This document shows, in pieces, positions 7,034 to 16,648 of a stretch of DNA of 64,000 bases; position 1 is the stretch's first letter, and each line of letters opens with the position of its first letter. The stretch is taken from NCBI GenBank assembly GCA_036743375.1, contig DAINPP010000008.1:1-64000 (forward strand). The letters are read 5' to 3'. The notes under the pieces are model-generated. The model was not told where the DNA came from. It saw only the letters and a program-made list of their open reading frames with translations, and ran no database searches. A program made the translations under genes and the position numbers. This stretch comes from DAINPP01 sp036743375 (lineage in GTDB: Bacteria; Thermotogota; Thermotogae; MWEM01).

Positions 7034-8323
7034 ATGAAAAGAGAAAAAATCACATTAACTTTTGACGAGATGCCGAAGAGCTGGTACAATCTGAAGGCGG
7101 AGTTGCCCTTTAAAATGGATCCGATGCTGAATCCCGGCACGGGAGAGCCGGTTAAAAAGGAAGAGCTTGCTCCTTTATTTCCAAAGAGTCTGATTGACCA
7201 GGAATTTGACTGTGAAAATGTCTATATCCCCATTCCGGAAGAAGTTCTGAATGAATATAGGATATACAGACCCTCCCCACTGGTGCATGCAACCGGCCTT
7301 GAAGAATATCTGAACACACCGGCCAAGATCTATTTCAAGAACGAGAGTGTTTCGCCAACCGGAAGTCATAAGGTCAACACGGCGATTGCACAGGCTTATT
7401 ACAACAAACATGACGGATTTACAAAACTGACGACGGAAACCGGTGCCGGACAGTGGGGAAGTGCACTCAGCTATGCGGGAAACAAATTTGGTCTCGAAGT
7501 AGAAGTCTACATGGTAAGAGTCAGTCATGACCTGAAACCGGGAAGAAGACACATGATGCATCTGTTTAACGGGAATGTGTATCCGAGTCCAAGTAATCGA
7601 ACGATGGCGGGTCAAAAGATTCTAACTGAAGATCCGGATTGTAACGGATCACTGGGGATGGCGATAACTGATGCCGTTGAACTGGCCGTTCAGAGCGATG
7701 ATACGAATTATGCACTTGGCAGTGTACTGGATCATGTGTTGCTTCATCAGACGATCATCGGTCAGGAATTGAAGCTTCAGCTTGAAAAGGCGGGGCTCAA
7801 GCCGGATATCATGATCGCCTGTGTTGGGGGCGGATCAAATTTCGGTGGCTTTGCCTTCCCGTTCGTGATGGATGCCATCAACAACAAAGACCTTAAAATC
7901 ATCGCATCGGAACCGGAGGCCTGCCCCACTCTGAAACAGGGAAAATATGAATACGATTTCGGCGATACCGGAAAACTCACACCGATGATGAAGATGTACA
8001 CACTTGGATACGGATTCATGCCACCTCCAATCCATGCCGGCGGACTCAGATATCATGGGGCGTCACCAATCGTCAGCAGACTCGTGAATGAAGGGATTGT
8101 AGAAGCGGACGATCTCCCACAGGCTGAAATCCTCAAGGCGGCTCAGATCTTTACGATGGCTGAAGGAATCATTCCCGCACCGGAATCCTCCCATGCGGTT
8201 GCCAGTACCATCAGAGAAGCCGTGAAATGCAGAGAATCGGGAGAGGAAAAGACGATCGTCTTCAACCTTTCGGGTCATGGCTTTATGGATTTGAGTGCCT
8301 ATGACCAGATTGGAAAGCTCTGA
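7034..8323 (+). CDS. trpB: Tryptophan synthase beta chain 2 (TrpB2 type)
   Basis: PLP enzyme of 429 aa that condenses indole with serine to make tryptophan. Lys113 in GSHKVNTA is the Schiff-base lysine, and GGGSNFGG is the phosphate-binding loop. The long N-terminal extension and the GRRHMM and VRVS motifs mark the TrpB2 class, which often works without TrpA. No trpA or other trp gene is adjacent, so it may salvage indole or act on phosphoserine-derived substrate as proposed for some TrpB2. The leader upstream shows that it is controlled by tryptophan supply. Confidence 0.95.
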   Translation: MKREKITLTFDEMPKSWYNLKAELPFKMDPMLNPGTGEPVKKEELAPLFPKSLIDQEFDCENVYIPIPEEVLNEYRIYRPSPLVHATGLEEYLNTPAKIYFKNESVSPTGSHKVNTAIAQAYYNKHDGFTKLTTETGAGQWGSALSYAGNKFGLEVEVYMVRVSHDLKPGRRHMMHLFNGNVYPSPSNRTMAGQKILTEDPDCNGSLGMAITDAVELAVQSDDTNYALGSVLDHVLLHQTIIGQELKLQLEKAGLKPDIMIACVGGGSNFGGFAFPFVMDAINNKDLKIIASEPEACPTLKQGKYEYDFGDTGKLTPMMKMYTLGYGFMPPPIHAGGLRYHGASPIVSRLVNEGIVEADDLPQAEILKAAQIFTMAEGIIPAPESSHAVASTIREAVKCRESGEEKTIVFNLSGHGFMDLSAYDQIGKL

Positions 8324-8379
8324 TCGTTTATTGTTAAGTGTAGTGAGAATGAAATATTTAAGATAGAAAGTAATCAAAA

Positions 8380-8416
8380 ACAGAAAAGGCAGATCATTAT
8401 GATCTGCCTTTTCTGT
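8380..8416. terminator. Bidirectional terminator between trpB2 and the lipoprotein gene
   Basis: A perfect 16-bp stem (8380-8395 with 8401-8416), loop ATTAT, sits between convergent genes. The outer stem is A/T rich on both sides, so it can serve both strands. Confidence 0.85.
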
Positions 8417-8435
8417 TGTATACGCTTTAAATAGT

Positions 8436-11400
8436 TTATTGGGTTTTAGTCACATAAGCGGTGTTTTGATTGTCGGCCTTCGCTTTTGGCCAGTATTTTG
8501 TATCGAGATGCTGACTGGAGCAGTTGATGGCAACAATTTCCCCGTGAGACTTGTCCGAGGAAAAGGCCGGAACGATCAGGGTGTTGTTTTCGAGAACGGG
8601 ATTGGCGATGATGCAATACGCATTGTTATCAACTCTGGACAATCCGATCTGATGACACCATTTCTCTTTACCCGTCGAGGTATCAACGGCCTGCACCATG
8701 CCGTTCATGGTACAGAGGTACAACGTTCCGTCATTTCCGATAACCGGTGAGGTGCTGATACCACCCGCTGTCCTGAATTCCCAGTTTTTCTCCCCCTTAT
8801 AATTGTAGGAAACAATGTTCTCGTGATCCGTTATCACAAAAATATCCTTTGCAGAAGAGATAACGGGTTCGGGCATCGTTCCGTAAAAATCGCTGTTTTT
8901 TCCGGATGAAAGCTTTTTGGCCCATATTTCCCCTCCATCTCCCGCATCAACGGCGTACAAGGTCAGGGTGTCTTTATAGGACTCTATAAAGAATACCGCA
9001 TCGTGTTCACTCCAGCCTTTTGCACGTCCAAGAATAGGAGACGATAAGACTGCCGAACTGTGGGTACTTTTCTCCCATTTAACAGACTGAGTCGATTTAT
9101 TCAAAGCCAAACAGGAGCCTTTGTTGGTTGTGATATAAATGATGTCCTCTGTGATCAGAATTCCCGTTGGTTCTGTTTTCTTTTTATTCAGATTTACGAA
9201 TTCTTTGTTTTCTCCCGTAGCATAATCGGTATGTCCCGCAAACAGCATTTTGCCCATCATATCGACAAAGTGCTGATAGGTGTAAACCATCTTTCTGTTT
9301 CCCTTGTCAAACCCGTAGATCAGGTTCCCCTCTTGATAACTTTTCCAGGAATGATTGTTCAGGGCCTCATCAAAGATATAAAAATCGCCGTTGCCGTTGT
9401 AAATAAACATCTGTTTGTCATCGGCTACCCAAACCGGATCACTAAAATTACTGCTGTTCATTTCCTTTGTTGTCAACAGATTCCCCGACCCGTCAAGTTT
9501 GAGAATTTTTCCTTTTTGAGTGATCGCATAGAGATGACCATCCGCATCCAATGCGAGATCTTTGTTGAACACGTCATCCGGGATCGTGTATGACCATTTG
9601 CGATGGCCTTCCTGTGTTGAATTGACCTGTACGGCAATTTGTTCGCTTTCAAGTGCCTTAAAATGCGGGATGAAACTGTCACGAACCTGCACATGATAAA
9701 AATCCTCATCATTTTCTTTTAAGCTTTGAATGGTGAAGGTTTTCTCAACGGCGTTTTTAATCTTTTGTCCACCTTTATACCATTGATAAGCATAAGGCGG
9801 TGTACCTCCTTCAACCGCAACGAATAGTGTTACGGAACTCCCCTCCTGTTTTGCCTGATTTTGGGGCTGCTGCGTTATTTTCAGCGATGAAGGGATATAG
9901 GAGAGTCCGCCGGTGTTCTGATTGTTGTAATTCCCCCTTGGCCAGGGAGCGGCGCTGAGCCCTTTGGCAGTTCCCTTGATCAGCTTGATACCGGCGCTAT
10001 TCGGGGTCAAAATGACCCCGTCAGACAGGATCAGCAAATCGGCACGATTTGCCGGTGTACTGTTCGTTTTTTTCAACGGAGACTGCCAGATGATTTCGGA
10101 AGTATCCGTCAGCTTGTCGCCTTTTGCACTGTAAACCGGAGCAGTCGCGATGTTGTAGGTAAAACCGTCATGTGTTGTCACGTTGATATGTCCATCTCTG
10201 CCGATTACGGGTGCTGCTTTTATCTCCGAATCGAGTTCTTTTTTCCAGGAAAAGGCGTACGTATCTGTTTTGTCTTTTTTGTAACAGTAAACCGTATGAT
10301 CTTCACAACCAAAGTACAAGCTGCCATCCACCGCAATGCTGACGGGTGTTGTGACAACGCTGTCCATTTTTATCCGCTGTTCGACTTTTTGACAATCTGA
10401 AGATATGAGAATTAATTCATCACCAACGGTAAATACCGGTTGTCCTTCCGCATCGATACTGATGGCACCCGTGGTCTTTCCCGAGAATTGTTGCGCAACT
10501 CTTTTTGTCGCATTGACAGTCCCGTCTAACGCCATCTTGGTAAAAACGGTTTGATTGCCGGAAGTGGTTCCCAGTATCAGGATGTCATCGTTGACGGTTG
10601 TAGTGAGTCCCTCTATTCGGGTGAGATTATCGAATTTATGTGAACCTGATACCGCCATATCTGGGATTTTGAGAATCAGACATTCGTTGCCGATCGTGAA
10701 CAGAAGGAGCTCTTCACCGGCGTCGTTTTGTGCGGTAGAAAGATTTTCAACAAAACCGTTAAGGATTTTCTCCGAGACCGTTTGGTTTTCTATTACACGG
10801 ATGCGTGAAGAATTATTCAGATTAACGGCATAGCAGATGCGATTGTTGCCATCCACAACCGGTTGGGTAACGTCCTTTATTTGTTCCGAAACGGGGGCGG
10901 AATATGTGATGAACCATTTGTTGTTTAATTGGTTTAAATTTTTATCAAACTCCAGTGCAAACAAACTGGCACTCCTCGAATCATTGCCTATGGCATAAAT
11001 TGTACCGTTTTCATCCATTGCCGGAGCAGTTGTTAATCCTATTATTCCCTTTGTTCCGAGATCCCTTTCATCGACGTTCTCCGGATCTTCATTGTATAAG
11101 TTCCATCTTTTGTTAAAGACTTCACCGGCATCAAAATCCAGACTGCCGATAACCGGAAGGGTCAAGCGGAATAAAAGGTGTCCGCTGACATCGAAATCGA
11201 GTGCGTAATTCCATCCATCATCTCCCTTTTTCAGGATATTTTCAAACATGAACGGGAACTGAAATCCGACACCGATTACATCGTACAGCAAAATACTGGG
11301 CGTTACCCCCAGCCCAAAGCCGATTTCAAGTTTATCAATAGCCTTATTAAATTCCGGCTTGAATTTTTTTATGGTGTTGTCGAAATTACCAATTCCTTCC

Positions 11401-12875
11401 AAATTGCACCAGGGATCGGGATAGGGAATAAAATCCAGAAAAAATTTCAGGCGAACACCCATATCGTATTCAAAACCCACTTCATTTTTCAGGTGGGGAC
11501 CGCCCCCTATTGTGAGATTTGATCCTGGAATTTCATAATCGGCGAGTAAATCAATGTCACAACCGAATGCAATGACAACCGGGCCAATTTCCACGGGGAA
11601 TGAGATCTTAAAGAGTGGGATATCAATCTCGCCATTTTCGTTGGCACCCCCGCCAAATGCCGAAAGCAGAAGATAGAGATATAATTCAGACCCGGCGATA
11701 AAATGACCGCGAACGTAGCTCTCCTTCCAGGTTACTTTGCCTTCGAAGGCAACATCAACGTAAAGTTCTAAACCGCAATCGATCTTAAAATCGAGTGTGT
11801 TGTTATTAAAAATAGTATTTTCTCCGGAGAGGTTGATAATATCCTTTTTTTCACCGGGTAAAGCGCCTTCACCCTGTTGAACCTGCATCAGCCTTGCCTT
11901 GCTTTCAGGTGTGCCATACTGTTGAATAATATGGCCGAGATCGCCTGACAGATTTAAATGGACTTCTCCCAAAATCGTTTGAAGGTTGGCGTTGTCCGTC
12001 TTCAGCAGGAGTGCATCACCGTCATTTTCCACATCCGTTATCACACAGGTCGTTCTTGAGGCGTTATTAATCACATAATCGCCAACGGAGAATACGGGGA
12101 GTTCTGTTTCCGAAGCATTAATTCGTATAGTCGAAGCCTCGGTCGAGAATGAGAGATTTTCGTTTGAAATGGTGTAAATCATGCTGTTTTGGGAATGATG
12201 CACGCCGTAAACCACCGTTTCATCGTAAACAAAAGCCTTATCCGGTAATTCCTGCAGTCTGAATGAAACGCTTCTGCTTGTGGTATTGGCACGAATCGAA
12301 CGCATGCTTTGTATCTCTGAAGCGGAGGGGATATCTGTGGCGAAGGACAACAAGGTGACATCGTTCAACACCGGTGACTGAAACGCTTCTGATGCATCAG
12401 GGGACGCATAGCGCATACTGTTAAAAAAGTCAAGACAGAAAGAGGATAAATCCTCCGGATGATCGTATGTACACTCTGTCCCGGACAATTGTACCTTTTG
12501 AACATGTTCCCAACGTGCGCCATCTTCAAAATAAACCACATAATCGAAGACAACCTTCTCTGTAGTCACATCCAATATTTTTAAGTATCCGTACAATGTG
12601 GACAGCTCCACATATTCATAACACCCTTCGGCCGGGTTTTTTATCCACTCGCCCGAAACGTCCTGAAACGGAATCAGGAGTCCAGGTTCTAAATTGTTAT
12701 ACAGGGCGTTTTCCGAATGGATTAACCTGCCGGAAAAGAAAGCCCCCTGACTGATTTGTTCATAGCTCATGGCCGGAGAAAAATCATTTCCCCCTCCTCC
12801 GTTGATCAGAAAACACGAAGATAAGATCAAGATAACGCACAACGCTGAACAGATTACCAGAATTTTTTTCATCAT
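8436..12875 (-). CDS. Giant lipoprotein with PQQ-like beta-propellers and an Ig-like domain
   Basis: A 1479-aa secreted protein with a lipoprotein signal peptide (lipobox LSSC, Cys21), so it is anchored outside the membrane. Residues 30-340 are unassigned and about 340-600 is a glycine-rich, beta-strand-rich region. Residues about 605-970 contain repeated blades with YAIGND- or YFGCED-like strands typical of PQQ-type propellers. About 1000-1085 is an Ig-like domain (QWYKGG, DFYHVQV), and 1090-1479 is a second propeller with DAGDGGEIW and DTSTGKEKW repeats. No catalytic residues are evident; binding or scaffolding of glycans or proteins is likely. It is a single-gene unit. Confidence 0.85.
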   Translation of the reverse strand: MMKKILVICSALCVILILSSCFLINGGGGNDFSPAMSYEQISQGAFFSGRLIHSENALYNNLEPGLLIPFQDVSGEWIKNPAEGCYEYVELSTLYGYLKILDVTTEKVVFDYVVYFEDGARWEHVQKVQLSGTECTYDHPEDLSSFCLDFFNSMRYASPDASEAFQSPVLNDVTLLSFATDIPSASEIQSMRSIRANTTSRSVSFRLQELPDKAFVYDETVVYGVHHSQNSMIYTISNENLSFSTEASTIRINASETELPVFSVGDYVINNASRTTCVITDVENDGDALLLKTDNANLQTILGEVHLNLSGDLGHIIQQYGTPESKARLMQVQQGEGALPGEKKDIINLSGENTIFNNNTLDFKIDCGLELYVDVAFEGKVTWKESYVRGHFIAGSELYLYLLLSAFGGGANENGEIDIPLFKISFPVEIGPVVIAFGCDIDLLADYEIPGSNLTIGGGPHLKNEVGFEYDMGVRLKFFLDFIPYPDPWCNLEGIGNFDNTIKKFKPEFNKAIDKLEIGFGLGVTPSILLYDVIGVGFQFPFMFENILKKGDDGWNYALDFDVSGHLLFRLTLPVIGSLDFDAGEVFNKRWNLYNEDPENVDERDLGTKGIIGLTTAPAMDENGTIYAIGNDSRSASLFALEFDKNLNQLNNKWFITYSAPVSEQIKDVTQPVVDGNNRICYAVNLNNSSRIRVIENQTVSEKILNGFVENLSTAQNDAGEELLLFTIGNECLILKIPDMAVSGSHKFDNLTRIEGLTTTVNDDILILGTTSGNQTVFTKMALDGTVNATKRVAQQFSGKTTGAISIDAEGQPVFTVGDELILISSDCQKVEQRIKMDSVVTTPVSIAVDGSLYFGCEDHTVYCYKKDKTDTYAFSWKKELDSEIKAAPVIGRDGHINVTTHDGFTYNIATAPVYSAKGDKLTDTSEIIWQSPLKKTNSTPANRADLLILSDGVILTPNSAGIKLIKGTAKGLSAAPWPRGNYNNQNTGGLSYIPSSLKITQQPQNQAKQEGSSVTLFVAVEGGTPPYAYQWYKGGQKIKNAVEKTFTIQSLKENDEDFYHVQVRDSFIPHFKALESEQIAVQVNSTQEGHRKWSYTIPDDVFNKDLALDADGHLYAITQKGKILKLDGSGNLLTTKEMNSSNFSDPVWVADDKQMFIYNGNGDFYIFDEALNNHSWKSYQEGNLIYGFDKGNRKMVYTYQHFVDMMGKMLFAGHTDYATGENKEFVNLNKKKTEPTGILITEDIIYITTNKGSCLALNKSTQSVKWEKSTHSSAVLSSPILGRAKGWSEHDAVFFIESYKDTLTLYAVDAGDGGEIWAKKLSSGKNSDFYGTMPEPVISSAKDIFVITDHENIVSYNYKGEKNWEFRTAGGISTSPVIGNDGTLYLCTMNGMVQAVDTSTGKEKWCHQIGLSRVDNNAYCIIANPVLENNTLIVPAFSSDKSHGEIVAINCSSQHLDTKYWPKAKADNQNTAYVTKTQ

Positions 12876-12920
12876 TTCCCCACCTTTTTATTAGCAACAG
12901 CTACGATTGATTACTTTTAT

Positions 12921-12949
12921 ATTATACCAAACACATTTATTTAAAACAA
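12921..12949 (-). promoter_or_regulatory. Promoter of the giant lipoprotein gene
   Basis: On the minus strand, TTGTTT (12944-12949), a 17-nt spacer and an extended -10 TGG-TATAAT (-10 at 12921-12926) lie 46 nt before the start codon. Confidence 0.75.
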
Positions 12950-13035
12950 AAAAATGAGGATGAAATCGGTATTCATTCTTACACATAGGCCGATGAATAT
13001 CTCCAAAACGAAATACATAAGGCATAGTGTTCGTT

Positions 13036-14403
13036 TTATGTATATTTGAGCATTCCCGATGCTTTTTCAAGGAGGTGGCTTTTTTCTTCAGGTGATTGGA
13101 TGGTCTTTTCACTCAGAAACTGTACGATGGTATTTCCCAGGGCCGTTCCCTCAGTTGGTCCGGCGTAAACATCCATTTTGAGGGTTTCGGCTATCTTTTC
13201 ACACAACAGCGTGTTCTGTATCCCACCACCTATCATGTGTACCCGTTTTATTCTCATCTGCAGGCCCTGCTCAAGGATGGTTCGGGTCTGATTGATGCGG
13301 TATGCCAGTGAGTTCAGAATACCACACAGGATTTTTCCAATATTTTCTGTCTGAAAGTCATTCTGTAATGTTGGGAGGATGGAAGTGGAAAGGAGATAGC
13401 TTGCATTATCCACGTCGATGGTCTTTTTAAAATCCCGGTGTTTCAGGCTGAGCTGCAGTAATTCGGAATAATCTATCTGCCTTTTTTCATCGGTTTCGAG
13501 TTCAGCCTTTATCTTCTGCCAGAATACCAACCCCGGTGTGTTTGACAAGATTCTCAATGAGCCGTCATAACAGCCTTCGACCGCGAGGTTGTTTTTGAGA
13601 ATAAACGCATTGTTGAGTTCCTTTTTTTTCGTGATAACCCCATTGAGACACCATGTTCCCACGCTGATGATGAGTGTATCGGACAAGTCACCGGAAATAG
13701 CAGCATAGGCGCTGGCCGTATCATGTGTAGCCGGTAGGATACAATCGATTCCGGAAGATGTTTTTCCGATAATGGTTCCCGATCTGACGACTTCGGGTAA
13801 AAAGTCGGCGAATCCGAATTTTTCACAGATATCTCGATTCCATTCATTTTTTGAGAAATCGTACAGCTGCGTCGTACTGGCATGAGTGAATTCATATTTA
13901 TAGTTTCCACATAATCTGCCGGTGAGATAACACGGAATCGGAACGATCTTTTTTATCTTTGCGAACAGATCCGGAAACATCTTTTTATAATACATCAGCT
14001 GATAAACCGTGTTAAACGGCTGATATTGTCCCGGGACACAATGATTTATGAATCTTTTGTGTTTTTCTATCTCTTCTTTTATCTTCTCCTGTTCCGCGAA
14101 CATGGAAAAGTATCTCATGGGATCCATGAGTTTTCTGTCGTTTTCATCGAGCGGGACAAAATCAACACCCCAGCCGTCAAATCCGATCGACTGTATTCGG
14201 CAGGTTTTTTCAAGCCTTCGTATAATATCGGTGATCTCATTGTACAGTTTGTCCACATCCCAGAAAGTCAATCCCCGACGGGAGTACCAGAAGCTCTCAA
14301 AACGTCCAACTTCCCGCAATTCTATGTCTGAATGCCTTATACACGACAAAAAGACCTTGGTGCCGGATGCACCAAGGTCTACTGATAAGGCGTGTTTTAC
14401 CAT
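13036..14403 (-). CDS. rhaB: Rhamnulokinase-like FGGY kinase
   Basis: Sugar kinase of 455 aa that would phosphorylate a ketose such as L-rhamnulose at C1. FGGY features are the N-terminal ATP loop DLGASGTKV, the RhaB-type substrate segment GFDGWGVDFV and LPATHDTASA with the catalytic Asp. It is the last gene of a leftward operon after a FucA-type aldolase. The usual L-rhamnose isomerase is missing from the locus. Rhamnulose is the best guess; a related deoxy-ketose is possible. Confidence 0.85.
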   Translation of the reverse strand: MVKHALSVDLGASGTKVFLSCIRHSDIELREVGRFESFWYSRRGLTFWDVDKLYNEITDIIRRLEKTCRIQSIGFDGWGVDFVPLDENDRKLMDPMRYFSMFAEQEKIKEEIEKHKRFINHCVPGQYQPFNTVYQLMYYKKMFPDLFAKIKKIVPIPCYLTGRLCGNYKYEFTHASTTQLYDFSKNEWNRDICEKFGFADFLPEVVRSGTIIGKTSSGIDCILPATHDTASAYAAISGDLSDTLIISVGTWCLNGVITKKKELNNAFILKNNLAVEGCYDGSLRILSNTPGLVFWQKIKAELETDEKRQIDYSELLQLSLKHRDFKKTIDVDNASYLLSTSILPTLQNDFQTENIGKILCGILNSLAYRINQTRTILEQGLQMRIKRVHMIGGGIQNTLLCEKIAETLKMDVYAGPTEGTALGNTIVQFLSEKTIQSPEEKSHLLEKASGMLKYT

Positions 14404-14437
14404 GTTATTATCAGCTCTTTATCGCCTGTACAGGCGG

Positions 14438-15076
14438 TTATTGCCTGTACATCTCTTTATAAGCTTTTCTGAGTGTTACCTTTGTTTCCTCGGGAAGCTC
14501 ATAAATCTTTTTTCCGAGTTTGAGTGCTTCGAGATAAATCTGAACGTTCTTTTCCGTTACGTTGGCGCCGACAAAGACCTCGCTGAACCTCGTTCCAACG
14601 TTGACAAGACCGTGATTTCTCATGATGGCAGCTCCATTGTCACCGAGTGCGGCAACTGTGTTGTTCGCCAGTTCCCAGGAGCCTGGATCGCCATATTCGG
14701 CCACCTTTACTTCAGGACCACAGATCATGGCCGTATCTTCGATGAGCGAAGGAACCGATTCGAGTGTTACCGCGGCGATGGAAGAGTAGATGGGATGTGT
14801 GTGAAGGATACATTCTACATCCGGTCTGGCTTTGTAGATGGCCACGTGCAGTTTCCATTCGGAGGATGGTTTGTGAGGACCATCCAGTATATTTCCCTCC
14901 ATGTCAATGACCATGACATCGCTTTCTCTCATAATCTCATAGGAAAATCCGGATGCCGTGATATAAATCTTGTCTTCATCTCTTACCGAAACGTTTCCCC
15001 AGGTTCCTCTAACGAGCTCTGCAGCTGTCATCCTCTTACAGGCATCTACTATTACCTTTTTTAAACTTCCTTTCAT
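14438..15076 (-). CDS. Class II (FucA-type) sugar-phosphate aldolase
   Basis: Zinc aldolase of 212 aa that cleaves a ketose 1-phosphate to DHAP and an aldehyde (L-lactaldehyde from fuculose- or rhamnulose-1-P). The residues fall at the same numbers as in E. coli FucA: Glu73 in SSEWKLH, His92 and His94 in HTHP, His155 in NHG. SD GGAGG precedes the ATG. The family also contains L-ribulose-5-P 4-epimerases, but the match of residues, the length and the kinase next door favour an aldolase. It sits between the two FGGY kinase genes. Confidence 0.85.
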   Translation of the reverse strand: MKGSLKKVIVDACKRMTAAELVRGTWGNVSVRDEDKIYITASGFSYEIMRESDVMVIDMEGNILDGPHKPSSEWKLHVAIYKARPDVECILHTHPIYSSIAAVTLESVPSLIEDTAMICGPEVKVAEYGDPGSWELANNTVAALGDNGAAIMRNHGLVNVGTRFSEVFVGANVTEKNVQIYLEALKLGKKIYELPEETKVTLRKAYKEMYRQ

Positions 15077-15115
15077 GTTATTACCTCCATTTTTTTATTC
15101 AGTGCGTGATCATTT

Positions 15116-16597
15116 TCAATACAAATCTTTTATCCGTTTATACAATGCCAGATACTTTTTATAGCCTTCCTCGTAGATCCCGTTTTCTTCTTCAGAAGGT
15201 GAAGTTATATCGCCTGTCTGTATCAATTCTTTTGCTTCTTCTGCAGATGCGATCTCTCCGGTTCCCAGCATGGATAATATCATATTTCCTATGGCAGATG
15301 GTTCATCGCAGGATAAAGTTGAAATTTCGGAATCAAAGACGGAGGCCTCTATCTGTCTCCACACCTGACTTCGGCTTCCACCACCAAGTGTTCGGATGTT
15401 TCTGATAGCCACCCCGAGTTCTCCGAAGACATCGAGACAGCTTCTCAGAGAATAGACGACGCCTTCCATCAGGGAACGGACCATATGGGCCTTCTTATGA
15501 TTCATGCCGATACCGAAATAGACACCCCTTGCCTTTGAGTCCCAAAGTGGTGTCCTTTCACCGAGGAGATAGGGGAGGAAGAGGAGGCCTTCACTTCCCG
15601 CGGGAACTTCAGCGGCAATCCTGGAATATTCTTTAAAGATCTCTCCATCGGCTGTTTCGTCGAAGGTGTTTCTGAACCAGGTCAGTGACGAGGCGGCCGT
15701 CTGGGTGATGCCGAGAAAATCCCATTTGCCTTTTAACGGATAGGCCCAGCAGATGACCCTCTTTAGCGGATCTTTTTTAGGGAAATCAGAACATGTTGCT
15801 ACGACACCTGCCGTTCCAACGATAACGGAGGCCGATCCACCTTCAAATAGACCGGATCCCAACTCCGCCACGGAGTGGTCAGAACCGCCGTTGATCACCG
15901 GCGTTCCTTCTTTAATTCCGGTGAGGGTGGAAACCTGTGCGGTCACGTGACCGATGATCTGTGTGGATTCCCTGACTTCCGGGAAAAGTCTCTTGTCGAT
16001 ATCAAGAAGGTCGAAGGCTTCATCGGACCATTTCAGATTTTCAACGTCATACAGCATGGTTCCGGAAGCATCCGACGGATCTGTGATCATTTCACCGGTT
16101 AAAAGGTACTTTATATAATCTTTCGCAAGAATGATTTTTTTCGTTTTTTTGTAAATCTCAGGGTATTCCCTCTTGATTCTCAGGACATTCTGAGCCGTGT
16201 AACTTGTCGTCGGAAAATTGTAAGTCAGATCAAACAGCTGATCATAAACAAAACTTTCCCTCCACTCGTCGATGATCGGAGCGCCTCTCTGATCAAGCCA
16301 TGTGATGGCATTTGACAGCGGTTGGTTATTTTTATCGAGATACACATGCGTGTGCATCTGTCCGCAAATGGATATCGCCTTGATCTGCTCAAAGGCCTCT
16401 TTTGAATATTCGTGGAGGTGTTTTGCTCCGAGAACAAAGCCCTTCCACCATTCATCATAATTCTGTTCCGCCTGTCCGGCCGTATTTGATATGATTTCAT
16501 ACTCATAGGCGTATTTTGACAGGATCTCTCCCCTGCTGTTTGTCAGGCAAGTCTTAATTCCCATTGTCCCAAGATCTATCGATAAATAATAATTCAT
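15116..16597 (-). CDS. Xylulokinase-family FGGY kinase
   Basis: Carbohydrate kinase of 493 aa. It has the ATP loop DLGTMGIKT at residues 8-16, the substrate segment CGQMHTHV, the catalytic Asp in NGGSDHSVAELG and the FGGY C-terminal GGGSRSQVWRQ. Closest in plan to XylB, though the family also phosphorylates fuculose, gluconate and other polyols, so the substrate is open. It lies between the periplasmic binding protein gene and the aldolase in the same leftward operon. It is the second FGGY kinase in the operon, so two phosphorylations or two substrates are implied. Confidence 0.85.
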   Translation of the reverse strand: MNYYLSIDLGTMGIKTCLTNSRGEILSKYAYEYEIISNTAGQAEQNYDEWWKGFVLGAKHLHEYSKEAFEQIKAISICGQMHTHVYLDKNNQPLSNAITWLDQRGAPIIDEWRESFVYDQLFDLTYNFPTTSYTAQNVLRIKREYPEIYKKTKKIILAKDYIKYLLTGEMITDPSDASGTMLYDVENLKWSDEAFDLLDIDKRLFPEVRESTQIIGHVTAQVSTLTGIKEGTPVINGGSDHSVAELGSGLFEGGSASVIVGTAGVVATCSDFPKKDPLKRVICWAYPLKGKWDFLGITQTAASSLTWFRNTFDETADGEIFKEYSRIAAEVPAGSEGLLFLPYLLGERTPLWDSKARGVYFGIGMNHKKAHMVRSLMEGVVYSLRSCLDVFGELGVAIRNIRTLGGGSRSQVWRQIEASVFDSEISTLSCDEPSAIGNMILSMLGTGEIASAEEAKELIQTGDITSPSEEENGIYEEGYKKYLALYKRIKDLY

Positions 16598-16618
16598 GAG
16601 CCACCTCTGAAAAGTATA

Positions 16619-16639
16619 GGCGGCTCCTTGCGAGCCGCC
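16619..16639 (-). terminator. Intercistronic hairpin after the binding-protein gene
   Basis: GGCGGCTC (16619-16626) pairs with GAGCCGCC (16632-16639), loop of 5. It lies 10 nt after the stop of the binding-protein gene without a strong T run, as expected for an mRNA-stabilising hairpin that keeps the binding protein in excess. Confidence 0.65.
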
Positions 16640-16648
16640 GGATATAGA

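Noticed and set aside
14048..15064. A 338-codon open frame on the plus strand
   Set aside because: It lies antisense to the rhamnulokinase and FucA-type aldolase genes, both with clear catalytic motifs. Its translation has no recognisable domain and no SD.
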